Assembly (NCBI GenBank): GCA_002084765.1
Contig: NBMB01000023.1
Location: forward strand, 1-64,000
Origin: Candidatus Cloacimonetes bacterium 4572_55
GTDB lineage: Bacteria; 4572-55
DNA length: 64,000 bases
Direction: 5' to 3'
Below are positions 17,281 to 24,273 of this stretch, in pieces; position 1 is the stretch's first letter, and each line of letters opens with the position of its first letter. Made by a program: the position numbers and the translations under genes. The notes beneath the pieces are model-generated. The model saw only the letters and a list, made by a program, of their open reading frames with translations, made no database searches and was not told the DNA's origin.

Positions 17281-17865
17281 ATGGCAATGGCAACAAGCAC
17301 GCACCAGGAAGATATTCTTCTTGTTCGACGCTGCAAAAAAGGCGACCAACGCGCCTACACGTACTTGTTGAGAAAGTATCAACAAGGGGTCTATAACTTA
17401 TGTTATCGGCTTGTTTCCAACACGGAGACAGCGCAAGACCTCGCGCAAGAAAGTTTCGTAAAGGTATTTAACGCCTTGGATCAATATGATCCCAAATATA
17501 GGTTTGCCAGTTGGTTATATCGAGTGGCAAAAAACCACTGCTACGATTATCTGCGCAAGGTAAAACTGTCGCAAATTTCCTTAGACGAAGAAAATAAGGA
17601 CGGCAGACCCTTGCAAATACCGGATTTTAAACCGATACCAGATCAGGAATTGTATCGACAAGAACGGGCGCGTATTATCAATGAAGCGATCAATAAGTTG
17701 CCTGTGGACAGTCGAACCGTCATCGTCTTGCGGCATCTTCACGATAAAAGCTATGAAGATATTGCCAGGATATTGAAAGAACCGGTAGGAACTATCAAAG
17801 CCCGTATCCATCGGGCGCGGAAAAAATTGGGCGAACTCTTGAATGCTGACCTTCTTAATAGGTAA
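17281..17865 (+). CDS. ECF-type RNA polymerase sigma factor
   Basis: 194 residues. Region 2 runs from FAALL-like AYTYLLRKYQQGVYNLCYRL through AQDLAQESFVKVFNAL to FASWLYRVAKNHCYDYLRK, and region 4 has INKLPVDSRTVIVLRHLHD and YEDIARILKEPVGTIKARIH, followed by RARKKL. No region 1 or 3 is present, as expected for the extracytoplasmic-function class (RpoE/SigW-like). The product directs polymerase to a small regulon, usually envelope stress genes. It is followed after 6 bases by a zinc anti-sigma gene and then a membrane protein, a standard ECF operon. Start could be either ATG of ATGGCAATGGC (17281 or 17287). Confidence 0.93.
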   Translation: MAMATSTHQEDILLVRRCKKGDQRAYTYLLRKYQQGVYNLCYRLVSNTETAQDLAQESFVKVFNALDQYDPKYRFASWLYRVAKNHCYDYLRKVKLSQISLDEENKDGRPLQIPDFKPIPDQELYRQERARIINEAINKLPVDSRTVIVLRHLHDKSYEDIARILKEPVGTIKARIHRARKKLGELLNADLLNR

Positions 17866-17871
17866 ACGAAA

Positions 17872-18510
17872 ATGACATATTGTGAAATGATGCAACTATA
17901 TATGCACGAAAAAATTGACGGCAGAATTACGCCGGGAAAGAAAAAGGAACTGCGCGCGCATATGAACGACTGTATCGAATGTCGTCAAGAATACTATCAG
18001 CTCAAGGTCTTGGTTGAATACTTACTCAAAACGCCGATCGAAAAAATTCCGCCTGATTTTATGGACAATGTCATGATGCAGGTGCGGATCCCCACGCGCT
18101 ATCGAATCCGAGATAGAATTCTGAAATGGATCTCCAGAATCGTGCTGCGTCCCGCGGTTGCGATCGGCAGCGTGATCGTCGTGATCCTTTCATGGGTGAG
18201 CTATCTCTTTTTATTTGAGAAACTTATGGGCTTGTTCGTGATAAGCGGTCTCTATCAGCCATTTTTCCAATCAGAAAAAGTTAAACAAATCGCTATCCTT
18301 ATCCGAGACCTTATAAACACGGTGGTCAGCCTGTTCGGAGTCGGCGATTTTTTCTTTCATTCAACAAAAATATTGTTTTTTATGGGAGCAACCTTCTGGA
18401 CTTTGAGTTCGTATCTTTTGCCAGCAGCGATAATGGCGCTGTTCGTATGGACAATAATAATTTATCGATTTATAAACGCACGGAGGTTGCCTCATGTACA
18501 CTTTAAGTAA
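17872..18510 (+). CDS. Zinc-binding anti-sigma factor (zf-HC2), membrane-bound
   Basis: 212 residues. The N-terminus has the anti-sigma zinc motif H-x3-C-x2-C (HMNDCIECR, residues 30-38), preceded by YCEMMQLYMHEKIDG, the usual helix of ZAS domains. A hydrophobic segment lies at about 95-120 (VAIGSVIVVILSWVSYLFLF), and two more appear towards the C-terminus, giving a multi-pass rather than single-pass anchor. It probably holds the sigma factor encoded 6 bases upstream at the membrane until a signal arrives. The 3' end overlaps the next gene by 17 bases. Confidence 0.85.
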   Translation: MTYCEMMQLYMHEKIDGRITPGKKKELRAHMNDCIECRQEYYQLKVLVEYLLKTPIEKIPPDFMDNVMMQVRIPTRYRIRDRILKWISRIVLRPAVAIGSVIVVILSWVSYLFLFEKLMGLFVISGLYQPFFQSEKVKQIAILIRDLINTVVSLFGVGDFFFHSTKILFFMGATFWTLSSYLLPAAIMALFVWTIIIYRFINARRLPHVHFK

Positions 18511-20281
18511 GACCCGAACAAACAAGACTGCTATCGTTTTCTGTCTGATCCTTTTCGCGCTGTCTATTGGATTTTTGTCTGGCTCTGCCTGGGCTGAGCC
18601 CGATGTGCTCGCCAGCATTCAAACCTACTTCGATCCCGATGAATCGGATAAAAAAATCCAATCCGGAAACGTGATAGTAAAATTCAACGAAGAGGGAATC
18701 AAACTCTATTTTGACGACGAATTGCTGGGACAAGTTGACATAGAAGAAGAAGGGAAAACCGTCATTATTGTGTATAAAGATCACTCTTTCCGTGTGGAGA
18801 CCGACGGCGGGACTTCTGTTCATATAACTCAAGAATCCAGCGAATCATACTCTCCTCCAGTTGCTCCAGTTGCTCCGGCTACTCCAGCAGCTCCAGCAGA
18901 CGTAGAAATTTTTGATATTCCAGAAAATATCAGCGATATTGTGGATGTTCAGATAGATAGAACGTCAGATCAGGACGATATCGAGGTGCAAATTGAAATC
19001 GATAGCGATGAGATCAGCCGCCGAGTCGAGGAGGCTATGCGCCGAGTCGAAAAGCTGAAGCGTTCCGGAAATTCCGGACGACAGGGAGATATTGTCCGAA
19101 TTGCAGGCAACGTGAACATTGAAGAAGATGACTTTGTCGAGGGCAGCATCACCGTGATCGGAGGCTCAATTACGGTTGATGGATTTGTTGACGGCGACGT
19201 CTTTTGCACAGGCGGCTCTATCGCGATAAACGGTAATGTGGATCACGATGTGGTCTGTGTGGGCGGATCCATTGCTCTCGGTCCCGATGCATATATCGGA
19301 AATGATGTGCTCACGATGGGAGGCTCTGTCCACCAAGAGGAAGGGTGCTATATCGAAGGAAATATTATCGATATGGACACCGGGAAGTTCCTGAAGCCCA
19401 GCGCGATCTTTGAAAGGGATAAAAATAAGGACACAGAGAATGGACACGAGTGGAAAGAGTCCGAAAATTCGGGGAGCCACGATCAAGACTATGGACCCGA
19501 CATTTCATATCATTATGAGCATAAAGACACATTCCTCGACCGCCTGTTCCGGCTATTCGCCGGCGTTATCTGGACGCTGTTTACTATCGCGGTAGTCATC
19601 CTCACGCTGGTTTTTATCCCGACCCAAATTGACCGAGCCGGAACTGTGGTCAAATATGAAGGGTGGAAGGCATTTTTTGTCGGTGTGCTCGCCTGGATCG
19701 CCCTACCAATCGCTCTGATCCTCTCTATCTTTCTGTTGGTGATCTGTATTGGTGCCTTATTGGTTCCAGGGGTCATACTATTCTACGTTATTCTGGCAAT
19801 CATCGGATACAGCGTCGGCTCTTTGCAGGTGGGTCGCTATTTGAATAATCAACTGAACCTGGGCATGAACACTCCTATGAAAGCCGCTTTGGTCGGCGTT
19901 GTGGCTTTTGAGATCCTGCCTTTGATCGGACTTTTCATCTCCCTACCTGGGAGCTTCACCAAGGTGTTCGGCATCCTCTTGATCATCCTCGGAGCCGCGA
20001 TTAAACTGGTGGCGGTCACCACCGGAATGGGTGCCCTGCTGTTGAGTAAGGGCGGAAAAGAGACGAGTCCTTACGCCAGTTCCATAGACCCGCTTCCCAT
20101 GCCGCCGGAAGATGAAGAAGAGTTGCTGAACTACGACCCGTTTACAGACGAGAACGAGATCGTGCCTTACGCAGGTCCCGACCTCCTGAATTCAGAAGAA
20201 AGCCCGATCCCCGAGACAATACAGGATTCAGAACCCAACCCAAAATCTGACAAAGATGACAATCCAGAAAAAAATCCATAG
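18494..20281 (+). CDS. Exported polymer-forming (bactofilin-like) beta-helix protein with membrane domain
   Basis: 595 residues. A signal peptide (about 11-36, ending SAWAEP) is followed by an acidic region and a proline linker (PPVAPVAPATPAAPAD). A repetitive section at about 205-300 reads like bactofilin/polymer-forming turns: GSITVIGGSITVDGFVDGDV, GGSIAINGNVDHDVVCVGGS, GNDVLTMGGSV. The C-terminal half has four or more hydrophobic helices (for example VIWTLFTIAVVILTLVFIP and GVLAWIALPIALILSIFLLV). The tail is acidic. As third gene of the sigma/anti-sigma operon it is a likely envelope sensor, scaffold or target, but this is context only. Bactofilins are normally cytoplasmic, and a secreted version joined to membrane helices is a different architecture. 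Confidence 0.75.
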   Translation: MYTLSKTRTNKTAIVFCLILFALSIGFLSGSAWAEPDVLASIQTYFDPDESDKKIQSGNVIVKFNEEGIKLYFDDELLGQVDIEEEGKTVIIVYKDHSFRVETDGGTSVHITQESSESYSPPVAPVAPATPAAPADVEIFDIPENISDIVDVQIDRTSDQDDIEVQIEIDSDEISRRVEEAMRRVEKLKRSGNSGRQGDIVRIAGNVNIEEDDFVEGSITVIGGSITVDGFVDGDVFCTGGSIAINGNVDHDVVCVGGSIALGPDAYIGNDVLTMGGSVHQEEGCYIEGNIIDMDTGKFLKPSAIFERDKNKDTENGHEWKESENSGSHDQDYGPDISYHYEHKDTFLDRLFRLFAGVIWTLFTIAVVILTLVFIPTQIDRAGTVVKYEGWKAFFVGVLAWIALPIALILSIFLLVICIGALLVPGVILFYVILAIIGYSVGSLQVGRYLNNQLNLGMNTPMKAALVGVVAFEILPLIGLFISLPGSFTKVFGILLIILGAAIKLVAVTTGMGALLLSKGGKETSPYASSIDPLPMPPEDEEELLNYDPFTDENEIVPYAGPDLLNSEESPIPETIQDSEPNPKSDKDDNPEKNP

Positions 20282-20310
20282 AAAGTCTGCGCATGCCGGT
20301 CTTTTATGAG

Positions 20311-20345
20311 AAAAGCCTCCCTGAATGGGAGGCTTTTTTTTGTTA
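20311..20345 (+). terminator. Intrinsic terminator of the sigma factor operon
   Basis: AAAAGCCTCCC, loop TGAAT, GGGAGGCTTTT and more T. The 11-bp stem is 30 bases after the stop codon at 20281. Confidence 0.9.
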
Positions 20346-20377
20346 AAAAACTTACAGAATCAAATACGCTTTTTCTA

Positions 20378-20406
20378 TTGACAAAGATGCTACGTTTGAT
20401 TACACT
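20378..20406 (+). promoter_or_regulatory. Sigma-70 promoter upstream of the FG-GAP gene
   Basis: TTGACA (20378-20383), 17 bases, TACACT (20401-20406). The next start codon (20615) is 200 bases away. Between them lie a 34-bp palindrome and a CGCAGATTA-type repeat. This suggests that the 5' part of the original gene was lost or that the repeats entered the leader. Confidence 0.75.
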
Positions 20407-20462
20407 GCTATCACAATCGCTTAAGTTTCATTTAAGTTTTAACAGAAACCCTATAACGGAAG

Positions 20463-20496
20463 AAACCCTAAGGGTCTTCGAAGACCCTTAGGGTTT
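20463..20496. repeat. 34-bp perfect palindrome, copy 1
   Basis: AAACCCTAAGGGTCTTC followed by its exact complement. An identical copy lies at 22352-22385. Both are followed, within 3-28 bases, by AATCCGCGTAATCTGCGGAC, so the pair forms direct repeats enclosing the FG-GAP gene. Confidence 0.97.
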
Positions 20497-20509
20497 TAAA
20501 AACAACCCT

Positions 20510-20540
20510 TAATCCGCGATAATCCGCGTAATCTGCGGAC
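20510..20540. repeat. Intergenic repeat, inverted orientation
   Basis: TAATCCGCGATAATCCGCGT followed by AATCTGCGGAC, immediately downstream of palindrome copy 1. No other feature is recognisable between 20541 and the decayed FG-GAP codons that begin near 20588. Confidence 0.85.
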
Positions 20541-20614
20541 AGAATCCCCTGCCCGCGAAACATTTTCATGGGAGGATCAGGGGCTGATTTGAGAACATTT
20601 ATGGGGGCGCGAGC

Positions 20615-22342
20615 ATGGATACTACGACCGACGTCGTCATGACCGGCGAGAACACGTATAATGGCTTCGGCTATTCGGTATCCCGCGCTGGCGATGTGAA
20701 TGGCGACGGTGGAGCCGATGTGGTTGTGAGCGCGCCCTACCATCCGGTAAATGGCGCGGCGTATATCTATCACGGTCAGGCGGCTGACGAACATTTCACT
20801 ACTGGTCTTATTGTTTCAGACGCCAACAGTCAGAGCGATACGTTGGTCTTTGGCACGGCAATCGGCGCAACCGACGGTTACGATTCATATATAGATCAGT
20901 ATGCGTCGCCCCTGCCGCCGCCCGGTGCCTTTGCCACCCATTTTGAGAACAACTCGGATACGTACGCCATCGATATTAGACCTCCCATCGGTGATGACTG
21001 CCTGACCTGGACGGTCTATTTTCAGCCCTCAACCAATGGGGATCCAATCACTCTTAGTTGGGATTCGACCAGTTTGCCAGAGGGCAGCTTTCTTCTATCC
21101 GATACTTTTGGCGGTGCTATTGTCAGCAATGTGGATATGAAGAGCGTCAATAGTTTTGAAGTCCCCAATCCCTCGTTAACTCGTCTTAAAATCGTATATT
21201 GCACCTCCGTCTGTATGGACAAAGAGATGCTAAGCGGCTGGAACATGATTGGCCTGCCAGTCATTCCGGCAGACGGATCGGTAGATAGCCTGTTCCCCAA
21301 CGCCATAGCCAACACGCTCTACGAATTCGACGGTAGCTACCTGTCTGCCGTTGCACTTGAAGCGGGCGTGGGGTATTGGTTGCGCTTTTCCGCGGCAGAA
21401 ACGGTTCAACTCTGCGGTGTTCCGTTCACCACACAAACGCTGGATCTGTCTGTGGGCTGGAACATGATCGCGGGACCTTCTTGCACTGTTCCGCTCAGCG
21501 CAGTGATCGATCCGGACAATATTATCATTGAAAATACGCTCTACTTCTTTGACGGCTCCTATCGATTGGCTACGTCAATTGAGCAGGGTGAGGGCTATTG
21601 GATTCGGGCTAACGCGGCTGGACAAGTCACCCTGAACTGCAGCGCGAGGGCAATTCCGTCTGTCGCACAGACCCAGACTTTACCGCATACCATGTCATTG
21701 AACTTTTCCGATAACGCGGGAATCGATCAGATATTACATTGTGCGTATAATCCGGGGGCTGTGACCAATGTGGAATCCTTTAGCTTACCTCCAGTTCCCA
21801 TGCCAAGCGCATTCGACATTCGCTTTAGCGGCGACACCCGTTTGACCACTGGTGAGGAAACTGTCATCCATATCCAGGGCGTGGACTATCCGCTCACGAT
21901 CCGAGCAGAGAATGTTCCGGTCGATCATGGAGTCGGCTATGTGATTTGCGAGATGAGAGGCGATGAGGAAATAAGCCGCCATCCGCTCGTCGAAAAGAGC
22001 GACATCGTGATTTCCAATTCTGAAATAACCCATCTGTTATTAAGCCCCACTACCCTGATCCCAACTCTATTCGAGGTGGAGCAGAACTACCCGAATCCTT
22101 TCAATCCGATTACCGCGATTCGCTATGCCATTCCCAGAGCTGGCGATGTGGAAATCCGGGTCTATAACATAACCGGTCAACGGATCAAGACATTGGTTGA
22201 CGATCCGCATGAAGCCGGCTATTATTCCGTGATCTGGGATGGTCACAATGACCGAGGAAGCCAGGTCAGCAGCGGAACATATTTCTATGTAGTCAAGGCT
22301 GGCACGGATGAGGCGACAAGAAAAATGGTTCTTATCCGATAG
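20615..22342 (+). CDS. FG-GAP/integrin-like secreted protein, probably 5'-truncated, with a Por-type tail
   Basis: 575 residues from ATG 20615, without a signal peptide. Nine in-frame codons before the ATG (ending NIYGGAS) continue a typical FG-GAP blade until a TGA at 20585. The gene therefore begins in the middle of a beta-propeller that once extended further. One FG-GAP unit remains (GYSVSRAGDVNGDGGADVVV). Two tandem domains follow, each with GWNMI and later GYW (GWNMIGLPVIP/GVGYWLRF and GWNMIAGPS/GEGYWIRAN). The C-terminus is a FlgD-like sorting tail: EQNYPNPFNPITAIRYAIP, VYNITGQRIKTLVDD, SSGTYFYVV, RKMVLIR. If translated from this ATG the protein would stay in the cytoplasm, so it is likely a decaying gene or one lacking its true 5' end. 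Confidence 0.75.
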   Translation: MDTTTDVVMTGENTYNGFGYSVSRAGDVNGDGGADVVVSAPYHPVNGAAYIYHGQAADEHFTTGLIVSDANSQSDTLVFGTAIGATDGYDSYIDQYASPLPPPGAFATHFENNSDTYAIDIRPPIGDDCLTWTVYFQPSTNGDPITLSWDSTSLPEGSFLLSDTFGGAIVSNVDMKSVNSFEVPNPSLTRLKIVYCTSVCMDKEMLSGWNMIGLPVIPADGSVDSLFPNAIANTLYEFDGSYLSAVALEAGVGYWLRFSAAETVQLCGVPFTTQTLDLSVGWNMIAGPSCTVPLSAVIDPDNIIIENTLYFFDGSYRLATSIEQGEGYWIRANAAGQVTLNCSARAIPSVAQTQTLPHTMSLNFSDNAGIDQILHCAYNPGAVTNVESFSLPPVPMPSAFDIRFSGDTRLTTGEETVIHIQGVDYPLTIRAENVPVDHGVGYVICEMRGDEEISRHPLVEKSDIVISNSEITHLLLSPTTLIPTLFEVEQNYPNPFNPITAIRYAIPRAGDVEIRVYNITGQRIKTLVDDPHEAGYYSVIWDGHNDRGSQVSSGTYFYVVKAGTDEATRKMVLIR

Positions 22343-22351
22343 ATAATACGG

Positions 22352-22385
22352 AAACCCTAAGGGTCTTCGAAGACCCTTAGGGTTT
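22352..22385. repeat. 34-bp perfect palindrome, copy 2
   Basis: Identical to 20463-20496. It begins 9 bases after the FG-GAP stop codon, where its 17-bp stem could act as a transcription terminator in both directions. AATCCGCGTAATCTGCGGAC follows at 22391. Confidence 0.97.
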
Positions 22386-22416
22386 AAAATAATCCGCGTA
22401 ATCTGCGGACACATTC

Positions 22417-22935
22417 TTACGCCAAGCCGCGCTCCAGTTCCAATTTCCCCAAATAAGCCATAGATTCAATATCATCCGACAAATACGGGGCATATTTCTT
22501 GATGACCTCCCGCACGCGCAGAAGCTCTGCGTCCGACGCCAATCCCAGCATACATGATACATCGCTGATATCTATGGACCGAGCCGATTCTGTTTTCATC
22601 AACGTCAGATAGGGTAGGTCCATCACCGGATAACCCGCGTCATTTCGCAGGGGATTCTGCAACGCCTTGCGTAACCAGGATTGCTTGCCAAAAAGAAGAT
22701 ACAGCTCTGTCCCGTCTGGAGATCGGAGAAAACAGCCCGGTCCCAGCAGTGACGAAACCAATTCATAGCCCGATTTTTTCAACCTGCTCACGGTCCGTTT
22801 GAAATCCTTTTGCATGACAATAATATCCAAGCCGTTGGTCGTTCGCTCCGGCATGTACTCTCGCGTCGCGACCGCCCCGATAATGACCCAGGGAATGCCC
22901 TCTAAAATGGGGGTTAAATCCGGAAATGGGCGCAT
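22417..22935 (-). CDS. Nucleotidyltransferase-fold hypothetical protein
   Basis: 172 residues. The start MRPFPDLTPILEGIPWVIIG followed by AVATREYMPERTTNGLDIIV resembles small minimal-nucleotidyltransferase proteins, in which a Gly-x-x-A-x-x strand-turn precedes a TxDhD metal motif. Here the motif reads TTNGLDIIV, with only one of the two aspartates (Asp to Gly), so catalysis is doubtful. The C-terminal half (DISDVSCMLGLASDAELLRV) matches the helical part seen in such proteins. Homologues are often annotated as hypothetical, or as antitoxin-like or AbiEii-like nucleotidyltransferases. It is monocistronic and convergent with the FG-GAP gene, the palindrome lying between. Confidence 0.55.
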   Translation of the reverse strand: MRPFPDLTPILEGIPWVIIGAVATREYMPERTTNGLDIIVMQKDFKRTVSRLKKSGYELVSSLLGPGCFLRSPDGTELYLLFGKQSWLRKALQNPLRNDAGYPVMDLPYLTLMKTESARSIDISDVSCMLGLASDAELLRVREVIKKYAPYLSDDIESMAYLGKLELERGLA

Positions 22936-23169
22936 AGCTACTCTCCCTTTTAAGAAAAAAATGCAAGATAGGCGAAATGGAATAAACAGGCTATAATATC
23001 GAATACGATAAAAATTTATAGGCTTTTAGAAAAAATTCAATCAAAAAACCAAAAAATATGATTTTTTTGGGGGAAAGTAAAAATACATGCGCTTTTGCCG
23101 ACAGAAAACCGCCCTTAATTCGAATATCCTTAGGGCTTTAAAAGGGCTTTAAAGTAGATATAACTCTTT

Positions 23170-23242
23170 AATTATCAATTTTTAATCTGCGATAATCAGC
23201 GTAATCTGCGGATCGATTTCCGTGATGACGAATAATCCAGGT
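23170..23242 (-). repeat. Composite intergenic repeat, copy C (inverted)
   Basis: AATTATCAATTTTTAATCTG through GCGGATCGATTTCCGTGATG to ACGAATAATCCAGG, the reverse complement of the elements at 12626 and 15505. Confidence 0.9.
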
Positions 23243-23255
23243 TAGGGCTTTAACT

Positions 23256-23290
23256 CTTAATCTGCGATAATCCGCGTAATCAGCGGATCG
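23256..23290. repeat. Intergenic repeat, short copy
   Basis: CTTAATCTGCGATAATCCGC then GTAATCAGCGGATCG, directly after copy C. Confidence 0.85.
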
Positions 23291-23488
23291 AATTTTGAAG
23301 AAGGTGATTCTTACTGGATAGCTATATTTCTCAAAGAATATCGAAATATCAGAGAAAAATATTGAAAATCCGAAAATTCTTTATATGTTATAGCCAGAAT
23401 TATGAAACGTAATCAGGGACAAAAGCAACCGATGTTGTTTACTTTGTCCCTGACAATACCTAATAAAAATTATCATTGGTGTTTTAGA

Positions 23489-24190
23489 ATGAACAAGAGT
23501 TTATTAACAAACCTTATATCTGGATTCGCCTTTATTTTTTTCTATTTCCTCCCGCCATTTCCTGGTCGGCAGGCATTGGCTTCAGCCAGTTTATTTGCAC
23601 TCTCTGGAGCACTGACCAACTGGCTTGCGATTCACATGCTTTTTGAGAAGATTCCCGGGTTGTATGGCTCTGGAATCATCCCCAACCGTTTTGAGGAATT
23701 CAAAAAGGGAATTCGGCAGTTGATTATCGCCAATTTTTTCACTAAGTCCAACTTCAGCGCGGTCGCTCGCAGTGCTTTCCATGACGATCTGCATATCGAG
23801 AAGCTTATAGAGCGAATTGATTTCGATGATTTTTTCGCTGGATTCACGCAGGTTGTGATGGAATCTTCCGTGGGGGGAATGATGAAAATGATGGGCGCGG
23901 AGAGCATGTTGGACTCATTTCGAGAGCCGTTTGAGGAGGAATTCCGCACCCGGATGATCAATTTTCTGAATGAGGTGGATATTAACAAAATTTTAGAACA
24001 GGAGAAGGATTTTGGGAGCTTTCGGACAAAAATCGAGGTCATGATCGATACAGAATTGGGCAAGTTGACCCCGCAACGGGTTAAGGAAATCATCGAGGAG
24101 ATGATCCGAGAACACCTGGGATGGCTGGTAGTTTGGGGGGGCGTGTTCGGCGCATTGATCGGCCTGCTGAGCGGATTTTTATTGATCTGA
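23489..24190 (+). CDS. DUF445 family membrane protein
   Basis: 233 residues from ATG 23489. An upstream in-frame ATG at 23402 would add 29 residues translated from a hairpin region and is less likely. DUF445 features are an N-terminal membrane helix followed by SGALTNWLAIHMLFEKIPGL and GSGIIPNRFEEFKKGIRQLI, and a C-terminal membrane helix (WLVVWGGVFGALIGLLSGFL) preceded by the family's EMIREHLGWL. Both ends are in the membrane with a helical middle region on one side. The family's function is unknown. Some members are linked to envelope maintenance. The SNF2 helicase gene starts 83 bases downstream on the same strand. Confidence 0.8.
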   Translation: MNKSLLTNLISGFAFIFFYFLPPFPGRQALASASLFALSGALTNWLAIHMLFEKIPGLYGSGIIPNRFEEFKKGIRQLIIANFFTKSNFSAVARSAFHDDLHIEKLIERIDFDDFFAGFTQVVMESSVGGMMKMMGAESMLDSFREPFEEEFRTRMINFLNEVDINKILEQEKDFGSFRTKIEVMIDTELGKLTPQRVKEIIEEMIREHLGWLVVWGGVFGALIGLLSGFLLI

Positions 24191-24206
24191 TTTTTGTATC
24201 CGTATC

Positions 24207-24232
24207 TACGCAACCCGTGTAATCTGCGGATC
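24207..24232. repeat. Intergenic repeat, degenerate
   Basis: TACGCAACCCGTGTAATCTGCGGATC in the short DUF445-helicase spacer, a diverged copy of the common unit. Confidence 0.6.
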
Positions 24233-24273
24233 AGCTTGCAGATACGAATTTTATAAAACCAAACGAGGGAAAT

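Larger units (their letters stand above)
22936..23488. other. Gene-poor spacer with several repeats and a hairpin
   Basis: The 553 bases contain the inverted composite repeat copy C (23170-23242), a shorter copy (23256-23290) and TTAGGGCTTTAAAAGGGCTT at about 23126-23150. A hairpin has arms TCAGGGACAAA (23413-23423) and TTTGTCCCTGA (23443-23453). An open frame runs from 23402 into the DUF445 gene, but it covers the hairpin and is unlike the family's N-terminus, so I do not count it as coding. Confidence 0.7.

Noticed and set aside
17189-17371. Small Cys-rich protein overlapping the sigma factor gene
   Set aside because: It is a translation of the short tandem repeat (CKIYK-type periodicity) and shadows the real gene.
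23402-23488. Longer start for the DUF445 protein
   Set aside because: The stretch contains an 11-bp inverted repeat and codes for a sequence unlike the family. ATG 23489 fits the membrane helix start.
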